Part shown: one piece after another, positions 22,021 to 34,418 of the stretch
How the letters are laid out: every line of letters begins with the position of its first letter
Position numbering within the stretch: the stretch's first letter is position 1
Assembly (NCBI GenBank): GCA_021234155.1
Contig: JAJEKV010000024.1
Span: forward strand, 13,118,913 to 13,182,912
From: Isoetes taiwanensis
Lineage: Eukaryota > Streptophyta > Lycopodiopsida > Isoetales > Isoetaceae
DNA length: 64,000 nucleotides
Direction of reading: 5' to 3'
The notes under the pieces: model-generated
What the model was told of the DNA's origin: nothing
Database searches by the model: none
The model's input: only the letters and a program-made list of their open reading frames with translations
Program-made: the position numbers and the translations under genes

Positions 22021-24149
22021 CTTCATATGCTGACCAATTGTCCAATTTAAATTAGCTGCCATAATGTCAAGTGTATAAAATGATGCCATCTCAATATAAC
22101 ATCTGATTGCATACTGCTTTATCGAATTTGACTACAAAGCCTACGTATCTTTTGCCCTTAAATTTTCCTATATCTCATTCTCCTGGAAGTATATTTGATT
22201 CTAGCATCAAGCTGTCAAGCTCTGTTAGAGCATTGCCCCTCATGTAAGCAAAACTAAAAGACGTGTTTATATGGCCGTTGTAAAGTTCGTTAATTGTGGG
22301 CTCAAGCTCTACAATTTTGATATATAATTGCGGACTTCAGAGATAACAATTTTGATATTGCCCTTGGTGTTCATTGCGGGCTCTTAGGGTGGGTGTTGTT
22401 GGCACGAGTAAGGCGAATAACATTATATTATTCGATTCCTTGGATATAAAGGATATTTTTTCTGAGAATAATGAGTCGAAACAGGATTCTCCATCTCTTT
22501 CTCACCAGATTCTGCAATATTCTCTAGAGGATTAAATAATTCTAATTCTTTCGAACCCTTTTTATTTTGTACGAATGACAACGCAAAGAATCAAGATAGT
22601 GGCACAGGGATTGAATAATTTCCATTAAGTAGATGCTACATAGTTAGTTTTAATCCTCCAAGAAGCATCCACCGATCGATGGATCACCCTAGAATAACAA
22701 TCCATGGCTATTGATTTTTTTTTGGTTTTTTTTTTTTTTTTTTGGGGTGGGGAGGTAAATGCAAAAGAGAAAGAGAGTGCTTAGCGCCATTGTAGCCCCT
22801 GCTGCAGTTTAAATAGTTGAATAATGTGGAATTTTCAAAGCTAGTTTTTTCTTTAATTAGGCTTCTTGGCGGTCGAATTATGTATAAGGGAAAATTCCCC
22901 TCGAGGGTTTTCGGGAAAGTAATCCGTGAGGCGGCGCCGCCAGCGATGGTGGTGGCACGATGCTAGCCGCCGCCATGGATTACTTCCGAGCTCCGAAAAG
23001 CGGGGGGGGATTTTTACGTGCATAATTGGCGGTTTCTTCACATTGCCACTCTCCTTTTGATACGTGGCCCATGTTTTCCATTGCTTCCAGTGATGGTGAC
23101 TCTCGGATCTGTATCTGTGATGTTTCCCCTAATCTCTAATCAGTCGGATCTTCAATATGTGACGTTTTTCCTAATCTCTAATCTACGGGATCTCTAATCT
23201 TCCAGATCTTTTGAAGATGGCCCTGCGGATCTCTAATCTGTTCTTGAGTTTTGATTTAACAACATGAAGATCAAGCGTCCTAAACCCTCAGGGCATACCA
23301 TAGGAACCCTCTGCAGAAACCTAGACTATGGAAAATCTAAAGCCCTGAAACCTTGAAGCCGGTAATGAGACCTTAGCCAATGGAGAAACAATTCTGGGAG
23401 CAGTGCCATTCCATGAAACCCGGAGGGAAATTACGCATTGAATACTAAAAGAATATTGACGTAATTTGAACGAACCATTGATTACATACTATGTAACATG
23501 TATGATTCTCATCTTACGTCACTAATCTTTATTGCGCCTCTAGTTGGAATAACCCCAACTGTGGTGTACATATTTATAGTCTAACCTACCCCCTGCCACA
23601 TCATCATACCACATCATTGCAATCCTTCAATTTCGTATGCACCTTTTGGTTTTCGTATTTGCCGCATAGGCAGATCACCAACATGGCACTTAGCTGCCAC
23701 ATCATCAACTTGTACCAACTAGGCATACCACGTCACCCTCTTCCTCATGTCTCATCTTCCATGGCTTCATGGGAAGACCCGCTTGAACTAGCTTCCCCAC
23801 GTTTCTTCCTTGGTCCACAACCAGCAGACCAAGACCTTTTGGCTACGACGGGTCTTCGTCAGTTGGGATATGCACTCAATAACTCTGTGTAGGTGGAGTT
23901 TAACATGGCCACCCTTCTCATATAAGCTTCCCATTATTGTGGTTCGGTCTTCCTATTGGTCAATCGCGCTTCAGCAACAAACCATTACAAACCATTCTTG
24001 CCCATGATTACACATACTTAATTGGCCATCATACGTAACTTCATCAAATGCAGGATTCTTCAGCTTTCCCATTGGTTTGCAAGGTCTAGGTAGGAATTTA
24101 AAATTTAATATTTAACCCCTGTATCCCCAAGCAATTGTGTTTTCAAAGT
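22021..24149. other. Intergenic, no gene recognised
   Basis: This stretch contains a long poly-T run at about 22,706-22,743 and a short GC-rich patch near 22,925-22,985. It also has an irregular repeat of the word CTAATCTCTAATC at about 23,125-23,245. Part of 23,500-24,149 may be the 5' untranslated region of the LINE that follows. I see no supported gene. Confidence 0.45.
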
Positions 24150-24299
24150 TTTCTCTCTGCTACAGCCGCACGCCCTGCTCAAGTTGCCTCACCTTCTGTT
24201 GCTCGCACATCTCAGGCTGCTTCTGCCATCCCCCCCTTCTGCTGCCGCCATGAATCCCCAACTGCCGCCCCTGCCAACAAATAGGAATTGTGCCTCCGC

Positions 24300-25445
24300 A
24301 TGGTCTCCTGGAATTGTCGGGGCTTCCCATGGCAGAAGGGAGATAGTCTCAACTCTGTTGCCGCAGACATGGATCTCATCTTCCGTACGGAAACATGGGA
24401 GCATGCAGGACACAGGATACCCGACTTGCCAGGATACCAGCGCTACTCAATCTTCAATGATTGCATAGGGAAGAAAGGGCATGGGGAGGTTGCCTGCTAC
24501 TATCGAACGGCCTTGGCACAGTCAATCTCCTTGTTCAAGACAGATAAGCACAACCGGTACTTGTGGGTGCGTGTGCAAAACTACAGTAGCAGACCCCTCT
24601 TTGTGGCAGCCTGCTACTTTCCACATGCAGAAAGCAACTTCTATCACACCCACTCGGATGTGGATAGGCTGGACCCCTATGTCGATCTATATGATGACAT
24701 ACAGCAGCATAAGAAGTTGGGCAGTGTCATACTCCGTGGAGACTTCAATGCGCGCACCGGGGTAAAACAACCCATGAGATTTGATCCCTTGACTGATGAT
24801 ATATTGCAGCTGCGTCCTGCAGAAGGAGCTTGGCCACAGATATCAGATGGCAATCAGGTCACGCGCTATGGTAGACAGTTGCTTTTGCTCTGTGGTATCT
24901 TTGACCTGGTAATCTGCAATGGACTGGCACAGTGGGCGTCCACCCGCAAGAGCACTTGTAGACAGGAAAACCAGGGGGGAGGATCTAGTGTGGTGGACTA
25001 TATGCTGGTGCCTGAGCAGGATATGCATGTCATCAGGCACTTCCAGGTGGGAACAACTAATAGGGATGAAGAGATCGACTCAAACCACTTACCACTTTAC
25101 TTGAAGTTGGCTTGGCAGGTTGTGCGAACCCCATGTGCAACAACTCCTCACATGCCTCAGCTACGATTGGATTATGAACATGCAGGGGCTTATGCCCAGA
25201 TGCTTATAGATGATCTGACAGAAATTTTGCAATATCCTACACTAGAGCAACAGACAGGCGGGCTGACTGATGTGCTTAGGACTGCGGCAGATAGATGCTT
25301 TGGGATAAACCGCCCGCGACCGACCTCCAAGAACACAACCTTCCCACGTAATCAATGGTTTGATGTAGAGTGCAAGGAACACAAATGCTGGCTCGACCAA
25401 GTCACAGACCCTGCTTTACGCCCACATGTACTGCGTCTTCTTTAA
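24300..25445 (+). CDS. LINE ORF2 endonuclease domain (open part)
   Basis: About 382 residues are open in one frame. Motifs of an apurinic-like (APE) LINE endonuclease appear in order: MVSWNCRG (metal-binding Asn), the ETW glutamate, RGDFNART, SVVDYML and SNHLPL with the catalytic His. This domain nicks the target DNA to prime reverse transcription. The frame stops at 25,443-25,445, before the reverse transcriptase, where the family frame would continue. The true initiation codon is unknown because the element's 5' part is not resolved. Confidence 0.8.
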   Translation: MVSWNCRGFPWQKGDSLNSVAADMDLIFRTETWEHAGHRIPDLPGYQRYSIFNDCIGKKGHGEVACYYRTALAQSISLFKTDKHNRYLWVRVQNYSSRPLFVAACYFPHAESNFYHTHSDVDRLDPYVDLYDDIQQHKKLGSVILRGDFNARTGVKQPMRFDPLTDDILQLRPAEGAWPQISDGNQVTRYGRQLLLLCGIFDLVICNGLAQWASTRKSTCRQENQGGGSSVVDYMLVPEQDMHVIRHFQVGTTNRDEEIDSNHLPLYLKLAWQVVRTPCATTPHMPQLRLDYEHAGAYAQMLIDDLTEILQYPTLEQQTGGLTDVLRTAADRCFGINRPRPTSKNTTFPRNQWFDVECKEHKCWLDQVTDPALRPHVLRLL

Positions 25446-27580
25446 AGCTAAGAAAGCCAGATACATTGCAGCACATCAAAGGGAAATGTTTTACCTCCTG
25501 GAACGTCACCCTAGGACCTTCTGGCGAAGGGTTCTTAGAAAGCCAGTACAGCCCACAGGGAACATCACTCCCGAGCAGTGGAGGTAATACTTGCAACAGC
25601 TGTACGACGTTCAGGGTGCACATGCAGCATTACCCCTGCAATGAAGGCCCAGTGCTGGAAATCACAGATTCGGACGTGGAACAAGGCTTACAACGTCTTG
25701 CCAATGGGAAAGCCTCGGACCTGGATGGTATGCAGGCAGAATTGCTTAAGTGGGCAGGGCCGTCCATGATACCAGTGTTGACCGCCTTGTTCAACAAGGC
25801 ATTACAGAAGGCTTTCCACCGCAGCGGGGACCAAAGCGCAGTTGTTCCCATCTATAAGGCGGGTGACCCGCGACCGCCCGACCAATTATCGAACAATCAT
25901 GGTTAGTTCGGTGTTTGCAAAATTGCTTGCCGGGATTCTCTAACGCCAGTTGACGGGCTGGGCAGGAGGTAAGAGAGATCTGGGCCCTTCACCCGTGCGT
26001 GATTCAGACCCCGGCACTCAACCATTGACCACATCTTCACGCTATGTAACTTCGATTGAAGACGGCCAGAACCGCCGTCGGGATCTATATTGTTGTTTCG
26101 TGGATTTTGGCGAAGGCATTTGACACCGTGCCTCGGGAAAACTATGGGCAAGATGCGGCATACCGGGGTCCTCAGAGATTTGCGAATGCGATTATACGTG
26201 CTATATGAAAGATGCTCGGGTCGGTTGCGGCCCGACAGGCCAACCATTTGATAGTAGTATCGGGGTTCGTCAGGGATGCCCTCTCTCCCCAACATTGTTT
26301 GGGCTTTACATTGATCAATTGGAGAGCTGGCTTGTTGATAATGGGGGCGACGGGGCTCACCTTCTCTACCAGATCATCAAGCAGTTAATATATGCTGATG
26401 ATGTGGACCTCCTAGCTTACAAACCAGCAGACATGCAATGACATCTCGATGCCCTGGACACATTCTGCCAAGAGACTGATATGCGCGTCAACCTGGCCAA
26501 GACTAAGGTGGTTTTCATATCATCTTCACGTCAGCCGAGGATCCCGTCCTTCAGTTACCGAGGGCAGAACGTGGAAGTAGCATCCACATATAAATATTTG
26601 GGAGTGGAGTTTCCTTCTACTATGCACTGGGACACATCCATACGGCTACGAGTTACGGCGGGCTGAAAGGCACTACATGCAATGCAAAACAATAGTCATA
26701 TTGTATGATTGGGCCCATTAGTCACACCTGTTCAAGGTCTTAGTGGAGCCTGTCCTTTTATACGGGGTTGAAGTATGGGGCCCCAGTAGTATCCCTCGCT
26801 ACTTGGAATGACTTGGAGCATGTGCAGAAAGCCTTCTTGGTACGAGCACTAGGGGTGAAGTCCACAGTCCTATATCAAATTCTACTGCAGGAGACATGAT
26901 TCTTGCCTCTTCAGAGGGCGGCCCTTGATCGCCACATTGTCTATTTTCAGAAGGTGGTCAATATGGACGATGCTTGTCTCCCTAAACTAGCTTATATCAT
27001 GGCAATGGGGCCACAGCGCCTCAAGGCCTGCTGAGGGAAAAGAGAGCTCAATGGTTGGCTAGATGGAATGTGCAGGAGCACAGGTGTATACATGTGCAAA
27101 CAGAGGCAGATCGCCATAGCTTGAGGCAATATTTTGATGCTTACTTCCTCAGCAAGCTTTGGGATGCTAGCGCCCTTTAACATGTCAAGACAACACACTA
27201 CCAGCGCCACATAAATCCCACATTGGAACGAGGCCCGCAATGCTACCGCGCACCCACTTGCCCATGAAAAGACGCAGACTCATTGCCTCCATTCGCACAG
27301 GGGCACATCATCTTCGAATTGAGACAGGCAGATGGATTGGTGAGCCGACTCAAGACAGGCTCTGTCAATGCTGCCAAATGGGAGTCATTGAGGATGAATC
27401 TCATACCCTTCAAAGTTGCCCAGCATATGATCAAATCCGAACGCGCTATGCTGAGTTGGTCAGGCCTGGCCAACCGCTACATGTGACATTGAGCACGGCA
27501 TCCGTATGGGTGCTAGGATCATACCTTCAGGAGGTCATGGACATGCGAGATCAGCTATGTCCTCGGGCACGCGCTTGACA
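25446..27580 (+). pseudogene. LINE reverse transcriptase and C-terminal domain, broken
   Basis: The continuation of ORF2 is spread over several frames. 25,620-25,880 carries the RT N-terminal motif GLQRLANGKASDLDGMQAE. About 26,205-26,440 carries GVRQGCPLSPTLFGLYIDQLE and the catalytic YADD at 26,391-26,402, then stops. 26,442-26,665 carries the MRVNLAKTKVVF and YKYLGVEF blocks. 27,240-27,578 carries HHLRIETGRWIGEP and a CxCC...H...C knuckle. At least five stops or frameshifts are visible. The equivalent C-terminal half on the minus strand at 54.4-55.4 kb is clearly related. Confidence 0.85.
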
Positions 27581-27649
27581 TGTATATATACATTTATTTC
27601 ATGATGATGTATACTTGTACAGTTTGACAACATTCTTATTACTGCCACG

Positions 27650-27700
27650 GTTTTTCCCTCGAAAACCCTTCGGGGCGAGGGTTTTTTAACCCGGACAGTA
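27650..27700 (+). other. Stem-loop in the LINE 3' UTR
   Basis: GGTTTTTCCCTCGAAAACCC pairs with the downstream GGGCGAGGG/GGGTTTTTTAACCC region to form a GC-rich stem around a CTTCG loop. The same structure, with substitutions, occurs in the minus-strand LINE at 54,316-54,362. Conservation in two copies suggests it is part of the element, possibly recognised by its reverse transcriptase. Confidence 0.6.
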
Positions 27701-27845
27701 ATAAGTTTGCTGCACTCTGGGTCCTATAGGCCGATTGGTCTCAGTGGACGATAAAAAACCATTCTCATTCTCATTCTCTGGTTTAAACTGCGTGACAGAA
27801 GGTCGGCCCTCTGTAATCCAATTCCAATAGACACCACGCAGATAG

Positions 27846-30800
27846 CTGCAGTTTCTTCCAGTTCGGCCTTCCTTGAGTTCTTTGTACTGTAGTTAATCAT
27901 CTCTTCTCCTTGTTGCTGCCGAATCTTTCAGCCCCTGGCGGCCTTCATGTTTCGTTCATAATATTTTTGCCCTTTTGTTAACCTTTTGTTAACAATTCTT
28001 TTTCTTTTGTTTTTCTTTTTATTCTTCAACGGTTTATACTCCAATTTCATCTTGCCCCTTCCAACTTATGTGTATATTCCTTAGAATTTCTTCATTCGAC
28101 CTTCATTGCTTGTATCATCTCAAGCTTTTTTCCTTGTCACCGGCCATTATTACAACTCCAATCTTCGTGCTCTTTTCAAGCATTTATCTCCCTTTAAAAT
28201 TATATGACTTGACCCCTTTTGCATTTTGAGCCCTTTGTTCTCGCCATGCTTTCATTTTACCACCATAGGTATTTTCCTTCTATGGAGTTCTTGACAACCT
28301 TGTTGCCATATCCAACTCTTCTCGTCTCCGAATTTCTCGTAGACTTCCCAATGTACTGCTTCACTCTTTTTCCCTTTTTGCATAGCCTTCCTTACTAAGC
28401 TAGCAAGATTCCATAGCCATAATCTTTTTATATTGCCGTTTTGCAATTTTTCACTTCGATTTGGCAGATGATATTATTGGGAGGAAAAATGTTCCTCGTC
28501 CCGAGGAAGTCAAGGTTTTGAAACTTACCCTGGGTCTCCTATCTTCGAGCCAAATGATGGCCTTGTTTCCAGATTCCTCATTTTCACTTTTGGATACGCT
28601 TTCCATAGAACATTTGAGTCATCTCTTATATTGTATTCAATATCTTTTCTAGCGTGAGTTTCATGGCCAGATCAATGTTGACTGTAAATGCATCTTCTCG
28701 TTGCTTGATATTCTCCATTACTTCCATAATGTTTTGCTTTAAGGCGAATACTTTATCCTCATCAGATTTCACAGGCATTGTTCTAGTTTCAACCACTTTC
28801 TTGTGTCTTGTTTGCTCTTTCTTCTCATGACCTATTCTATGGGTCCCATGACCTATTGGTCTCCGTGGACGTTAAAAAAACTATTCTATTCTATTCTATT
28901 CTTGTTTGCCCATTGTATGGGTCCCATGACCTATTGGTCTCCGTGGACGTTAAAAAAACTATTCTATTCTATTCTATTCTATTCTCCTCCACTAAATTCT
29001 CATCCTTTACCATTCTTTGAAAGACTTTCCCCTCTCCTTGCTTTGCATCTTTTATTTGATTGATTTTCCCAATTCGACCTTCCATATCTTTTGATTTTTG
29101 ATTGCCCACAACACTGGCGGCCTCTTCGTTTTGACAAAGTGCTAGTTCTTCTTCCTTTTCTTTTAATTCCAATTGCTTCTTTTGCATGTTTAACCATTCT
29201 TTCTCTTTTCCCAATTCCTATGCATCGTTTTCGTATAATAGTCCTCGTCATTTTTTTCCTTCTCAATTTGTTCATGCTTGTGTGTTGGTCTATTCTCTGC
29301 ATCAACTGTTTCGCATATGTTCTTCTCTTCTTAGCAATCTCTTAAGTCCATATCAATTTTATTGCTCGCATCAGCATGACATAGCTTCTCGACCAACTTT
29401 TCGTCAATTGGCTGCTGTTCTATTAGGGCTGGCTCAATCACAAGTTGAATATGTTTCAAATGTTGAAAATCTATTGCTCGTTCCTCTTCCATCATTTCAG
29501 GCCTAGAATCTGCAGTGGAACTTTCTTCAAACAATTTGGAGGATGCATGCATAGCTTTATGGTATGGTGACGACAAATCAATAAGTCACCATCTTCATCA
29601 TGAGTTGATTTCACTCCACACAAATTTGCATGGTCCCCTCACCATTCCCACGGTTTCTTCCAGTTTGACCTTCTCTGAGTTCTTTGTACTATTTAAAATC
29701 ATCTCTTCTTCTTGTTGCTCCGAATCTTTCAATCCCTGGCGACCTACAGATCATTCAAACGGCCTGGTACAGGCCCGTTTTCTTTAGAATCAAAATCTTG
29801 GCTCCAATTTTTTGCATGGCCAAGATGGATTTAAACCCAATTTTGGCCTGCTGATCTGAAGACCTGCAGATTGGCTGATGCTTTACCCCTTACTGAATAA
29901 ACAATTTTGGCCTCGGATGCTCCACAAAGAATCTGACCGAATGGTCTTTGAAGACCTCGGACTTTCTGCCACTAGAGGGTTTCTTCATGCTGATTTCTTC
30001 CAGATCTTTTTCTTTCCAAATTATTCTTGGAATGGCATCCTTTTTTTCCCTGATAAACCTCCGCCCAGATCGGCCCTTAGGTCGCGACCCTTCTGCTGCA
30101 ATGTTTCGATCATATTTTTTTTCCCTTTTGTTAACCCTTGTTAACAATTCTTTTTCTTTTGTTTTTCTTTGTATTCTTCAATGATTTATACTCCAATTTC
30201 GTCTAGCCCCTTCCAACTTGTGTGTATATTCCTTAGAATTTCTTCGTTCGACCTTCATTGCTTGTATCATCTCAAGCTTTTTTCCTTATCACTGGCCATT
30301 ATTACAACTCCAATCCTGGTGCTCTCTCAAGCATTTATCTCCCTCTAAAATTCTGTGATTTGACCCCTTTTGCATTTTGAGGCCTTTGTTCTTGCCACGC
30401 TATCTTCATTTTACCACCATAGGTATTTTTTTCTTCTATGGGGTGCTTGATAACTTTGTTGCTATATCCAACTCTTCTCATCTCCATATTTCTCGTAGTA
30501 CTTCCCAATGTACTACTTCACTCTTTTTCCCTTTTTGCATAGCTTTCCTCACTAAGCTAGCAAGATTCCATAGCCATAATCTTCGTATATTGCTTTTTTA
30601 CAATTTTTTACTTCAATTTGGCAGATGACAGGGGCCTTTTTCGAGAAAGCCCCCCTCCCCCCTCTTCTACATTACTAACACTGTGGCCTTTATGATTTCA
30701 GAGGCATCGAATGAAGTCAATCAGTGTCACAATCACAGTCACAGGGATCTGAGCGCAGTTCTGATGCACGAGAGGGCACTGCTTCCAAAAAAGATGGTCC

Positions 30801-31000
30801 ACAAGAATATGATAAAGGACTTGAAAGAATCAAGATCCCAGCTTTGGATCCCAATCAGAAAATCTGGTCAGAGCTAAACTCGAATTGAGATCCAGATGTG
30901 CCCGCAAAACTTGTAATTATTTATATCAATAGAGTTATGGCTGCAGTCTACCAAGATAGTCATGCTGAGCTCAACAACTCACAGAAGCCATCAAAAACAT
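27846..31000 (-). pseudogene. Degenerate Lys/Glu-rich (coiled-coil-like) gene, internally duplicated
   Basis: The + strand is strikingly C/T-rich. On the minus strand, short open stretches encode Lys/Glu/Gln-rich peptides with heptad-like spacing: 29,331-29,576 (MEEERAIDFQHLKH), 28,969-29,214 (KKQLELKEKEEELALCQNEE), about 28,640-28,800 (DEDKVFALKQNIMEVMENIK) and 28,252-28,446. Stops and frame changes separate them. Two blocks are direct duplicates: about 27,850-28,640 and 29,645-30,630, sharing for example CCAATTTC, TTAGAATTTCTTC and CATTGCTTGTATCATCTC. The product is not recognised. The protein interpretation rests on composition and residual open frames, so it could also be a purine-biased repeat. 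Confidence 0.4.
28828..28988 (+). repeat. Two LINE 3' ends in tandem with (ATTCT)n tails
   Basis: Two nearly identical units (about 28,828-28,903 and 28,909-28,988) each read GGGTCCCATGACCTATTGG, then TCTCCGTGGACG, a TTAAAAAAA run and (ATTCT)4-5. They match the 3' terminus of the LINE at 27,725-27,778 (CGATTGGTCTC...GTGGACG). They are therefore 3'-terminal LINE fragments with a different simple-repeat tail. Confidence 0.8.
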
Positions 31001-31759
31001 AGAATAAGATCGTCTATCCTCGGCCCCAAGCAAAACAAATTATTGATTGGTGCCTGGATCGGGGATTCAAAGTGGCCATATGGTATGGTCTTGTATGGCG
31101 AAGAGAAATGTTGTCAATGTCCTTGGCGTATTCAGCCTGCCCGTTTTGAAATTCAAGTTTGTTTGGGACAATGAAAAGGTCGAGCACGTGAACATTAGAA
31201 AAAAAGTGGGGTCTCGTGGTGTCCCCATAAGAAATGACTTATTTTATTTTTACCTCATCTTACCTTTTTTTTAGTTGGTGTTTTCGAGGGGCAACCAAAA
31301 TTAATTCGAATTTGGAGATATCTATATGTCCAATGTATTTTTGCCACGTCGCCACATAAAATCCTCAAGCAAATCCACGGGAAATTCTCACGAAGAACGA
31401 AACCCTTCCTGCTCGTGTGCTTAGATTGTGCATTCGTGTTGCAGATTCAGGCTCCCCTTTGCCGTCGAATTTATTGCTACCAAAGGTTCGTGATCCAAGG
31501 AATGCGGTTATTTCTCTCCAGGTATCATTCTTTAGGTAAGTCAGATTTGCCCTCCGGTTCTAGTTTGGGGATTGATCTCTAAGTTTGAATTTCATTTCCC
31601 ACACACAAGAATTTGAATTTTTGAATATGTTTTGAGCCCTAAGATTTGAATTCAAATCTCCCACATTGAGCCCTAAGATTTGAATTCAAATTTCCCACAA
31701 ATCATCAGATATATAACAGTGATGGATCCCAATTGTAAGATTTTTGGCCTGTTCTTACC
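31001..31759. other. Region upstream of the transposase-like gene
   Basis: No gene is seen. A 20-bp phrase (TTTGAATTCAAAT within CCTAAGATTTGAATTC) is repeated at about 31,650 and 31,674. This may be the 5' end of the element that encodes the transposase-like gene, but I could not find terminal inverted repeats. Confidence 0.4.
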
Positions 31760-34418
31760 ATGGTTCAACTTAGAATTATCCTTCCTTCAGCAGAATATGG
31801 AAAAGCAAGCACTTCTACAGCTGGGCAGCAAGGAAAGAAGATCGATTTGAATGCTTTGCGAATGAGTGGAGCTAAAAATTATGACATTTGGGCTGTAGGA
31901 GAACTGTACCCACGAAATCCTGTGACAGGAAAGCATCCTGATTTCACTTGTTTAACAGGGCTTGTCAAATCCGTGTGTGAAGGGCGGGCAGGGCTACTTG
32001 GCTACTGCGAGAGCATGGCATTCCATAACATGGAATTGACCATTCACATTAATAGACTTTCATATTCTTTGCAGCAGAAAGAAGTGGAGTCTTGTAATTT
32101 GAAAAAGGAAATTGAAGAAAAGGGTAATTCATCAATTGAAAAAGAGAGCTTTACAATTGGAACAAGATGTTGGAATGCTGGAGACTGTTGTCAAACAAGC
32201 AGAGAATGACAGGAATTCAGCAGCAAATAATGCTAAGCAAAATAAGGCACAGGTCTGCATGCTACAAAGGAGGTTAGATAGATTAAAAAAAACAGTTTTT
32301 GGGCTTAGAGAAAGGAAGAGGAAGGTGAAGCCAATCAATGAGTTAAATATTCGATGTGGGGCTTATCGTAGGAGAATATATGCCATCAAGCAAGTATTGG
32401 AGACAAAGAAAAGCAATGATGGTGTACGAGATAATGTTGGTAAAATTGTAAGGAGCATTGCTTCAAAGGAGGAGATTTTAGCGATGCTAAATGCACCAGC
32501 AAACAATGACTTAAGAAAGTCTGTTATTAACATGGTTATTAGTGAAGTATGCTCTACAATAGATGTTGACAAGGTGCAAAGTATTTGTGATTAAATTTTG
32601 GAATAAGCAATGCAACTTATAGATTGCTATGCAAGCCATTTTATGATGCATTAAAAACATTTGGAACCAATAAAGTAATTGTTCCAAGGCCACATTATGT
32701 GAATAAAGTAAGGACAAGAAGGAACATTATGATCGGAGAAATTTTAGGAGGAATGCACTCCATAAATTGTAGTCCACCGAGCTCAAGCGAGCTGCAAGGA
32801 CCTCAAATAGGTACGAAGACAACTAGATCTAAAAATGGTAAGAGTACTAGATCTAGAAAAGGTTATGATAACACTAATTATTCTGTTATGATCAGTCTTA
32901 ATGAAAAAAATAACTTATGGTTTGACCTTGAAAATGTCTTGAAATTTATGGTGGTGTTTTACAATTTACATGAGGATGATGTTGATGGGCAGCTGCAAGT
33001 GTGCTTGAAGCTTGATGAAATGGAGCTTACACACAAAGTCAAGTATGAGAGAGTATCATTGACGTTAATGAACATGGCATTCTCCCCGATTATGAAAAGC
33101 AAAAGTTTGTTGAAGAAGAAAAAAGAGATGTTGATTGGTTTTCCGTCAATCAATCGGAAGACCATACGTGGTGGTTAGGGCTTTTCCAAGTTCGAAAAGA
33201 GAATTTTGAAGTGTTGAAGTGGGTGTTTGATCAAACGAACATTCCCACGCTAATTGACAGCTATAATCATGGTGAGAAATTGATTGTTGAAGGGTTTGGG
33301 TCATTTTGTGTTAACTTCCATATGGCTTCCGATCTGAAAACAGAGAAGGCCATGTATGGAATTGCTTCCTCAGGGGCAAAGACTACCAAGATGTGCTTAT
33401 ATTGCTGCGAGACATTGAAAGACACAAGCACTGGTCGTGCAAAAAGTACTTTGAGGTGTGACCAAGGTCTTCCACCTACTCGGCATACAAAAGATACAGA
33501 ATTCAGGCCAATACTACCAATTCCATTGGACAGGGTACATTTTTGTACACTTCATGCTTTAGTTAGGATAGTTGAAAAAATGATTTTTCATTCAGAATTA
33601 TTTGTTTGGAACATTAGGGATGAGAAAGAACGAAAACAAGGAATCGAGCGTGTTGAGAAAGTTTTATCCGCTGCTGGTTTACATGGCGGATGTGTTACAT
33701 TAGAAGTAGACACCAAAAGGTCAGCTGATGGAAGAAGTTCTATTCCAGCAAAGGTATCCATTGGAGGTGAGAAGGCAAAGCGTTTCTTATGTCAAAGTGA
33801 TGATAAGAAAGGCTTGTATGATTTTGGTAAGAAGTTGATAGATGCAGAATTAGACAAGACCAACAATGCATCCACAAGAAAACGGATTGCATGGAATACT
33901 TTGTCCGACCTAAAGCGTCTTTGCTACAAAAGAGCTATTTTACTGCCAGAGGACAAGCAGAATTTTCGAGTGACAGTTAATGCATTCACAAAGGCATACA
34001 TTGATGCATGGGGAGAAAGCGAAGTTACGCATTACATACATATAATTTATGCTCATGGACCTTGGTTTGCGGATAAATATGGAAGCTTAGCCATATGGAA
34101 CACCCAAGGCATGGAAAAGTCGCACAAAGCGAGGCTAAGATGGCTTTCAATCGGAAAACTCAGCGTGGTGGAGGCTATGATTCTCGTCAATCCAATCCAT
34201 TGCTGCAAATGGGACAATGGTTTTATCGAGGAGTGCTTGCGAGACACGAGGAGAATTTGGCAAGGCGTGCATCTCCAACAGTTCATAATGCACTTGCAGA
34301 AGCTATGAAGAAACGAAGACAAAGAGCTTGGAGAAATTCTGAAGCTAACAACAGTTTGATAGAATGGAGAAGGAAACGACGAAGGATTGGAAGCAAATAC
34401 TCTCTTCCATTATTTTGA
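31760..34418 (+). pseudogene. Transposase-like protein of unrecognised family, frameshifted
   Basis: Five + strand open segments form one decayed gene. 31,760-32,120 is a basic N-terminus with NYDIWAVGELYPRNPVTG. 32,112-32,594 is a coiled coil rich in Lys/Arg/Gln. 32,600-33,070 contains KVIVPRPHYVNKVRTRRN. 33,100-34,140 is the best-preserved core. 34,130-34,418 is a basic C-terminus. The core has a Cys cluster (CLYCCETL, 33,393), a His/Cys motif VHFCTLHALVRIVEKM (from about 33,530) and an acidic/His motif WNTQGMEKSHK near 34,096-34,125. The layout (coiled coil, zinc-binding cysteines, spaced acidic residues) resembles DNA transposases, and I recall similar unnamed proteins in non-seed plants, but I cannot assign a superfamily. 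At least four frameshifts or stops make it a pseudogene unless introns are hidden. Confidence 0.55.

Larger units (their letters stand above)
24150..27779 (+). mobile_element. Long LINE copy with intact endonuclease and broken reverse transcriptase
   Basis: The 5' end is not precisely defined. The element runs from an APE-type endonuclease (24,300-25,445) through reverse transcriptase remnants (25,450-26,670), a connection region and a C-terminal HLRIETGRW/zinc-knuckle region (27,290-27,480). The 3' UTR ends with ATAGGCCGATTGGTCTC, a short A run and a (TTCTCA)n-like tail at 27,755-27,778. The 3' UTR contains a conserved hairpin at 27,650-27,700, also found in the copy at 54,316-54,362. Several stops and frameshifts after the endonuclease make this copy inactive, but it is the longest member of its family here. 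Confidence 0.88.

Noticed and set aside
22925-22985. CpG-rich patch as a promoter or rDNA fragment
   Set aside because: It is too short, has no similarity I recognise to rRNA, and no gene starts nearby.
28803-29063. Repetitive + strand protein (repeated YWSPWTLKKLFYSI phrase)
   Set aside because: The repeat is the tandem LINE 3' end with its (ATTCT)n tail, a noncoding structure.
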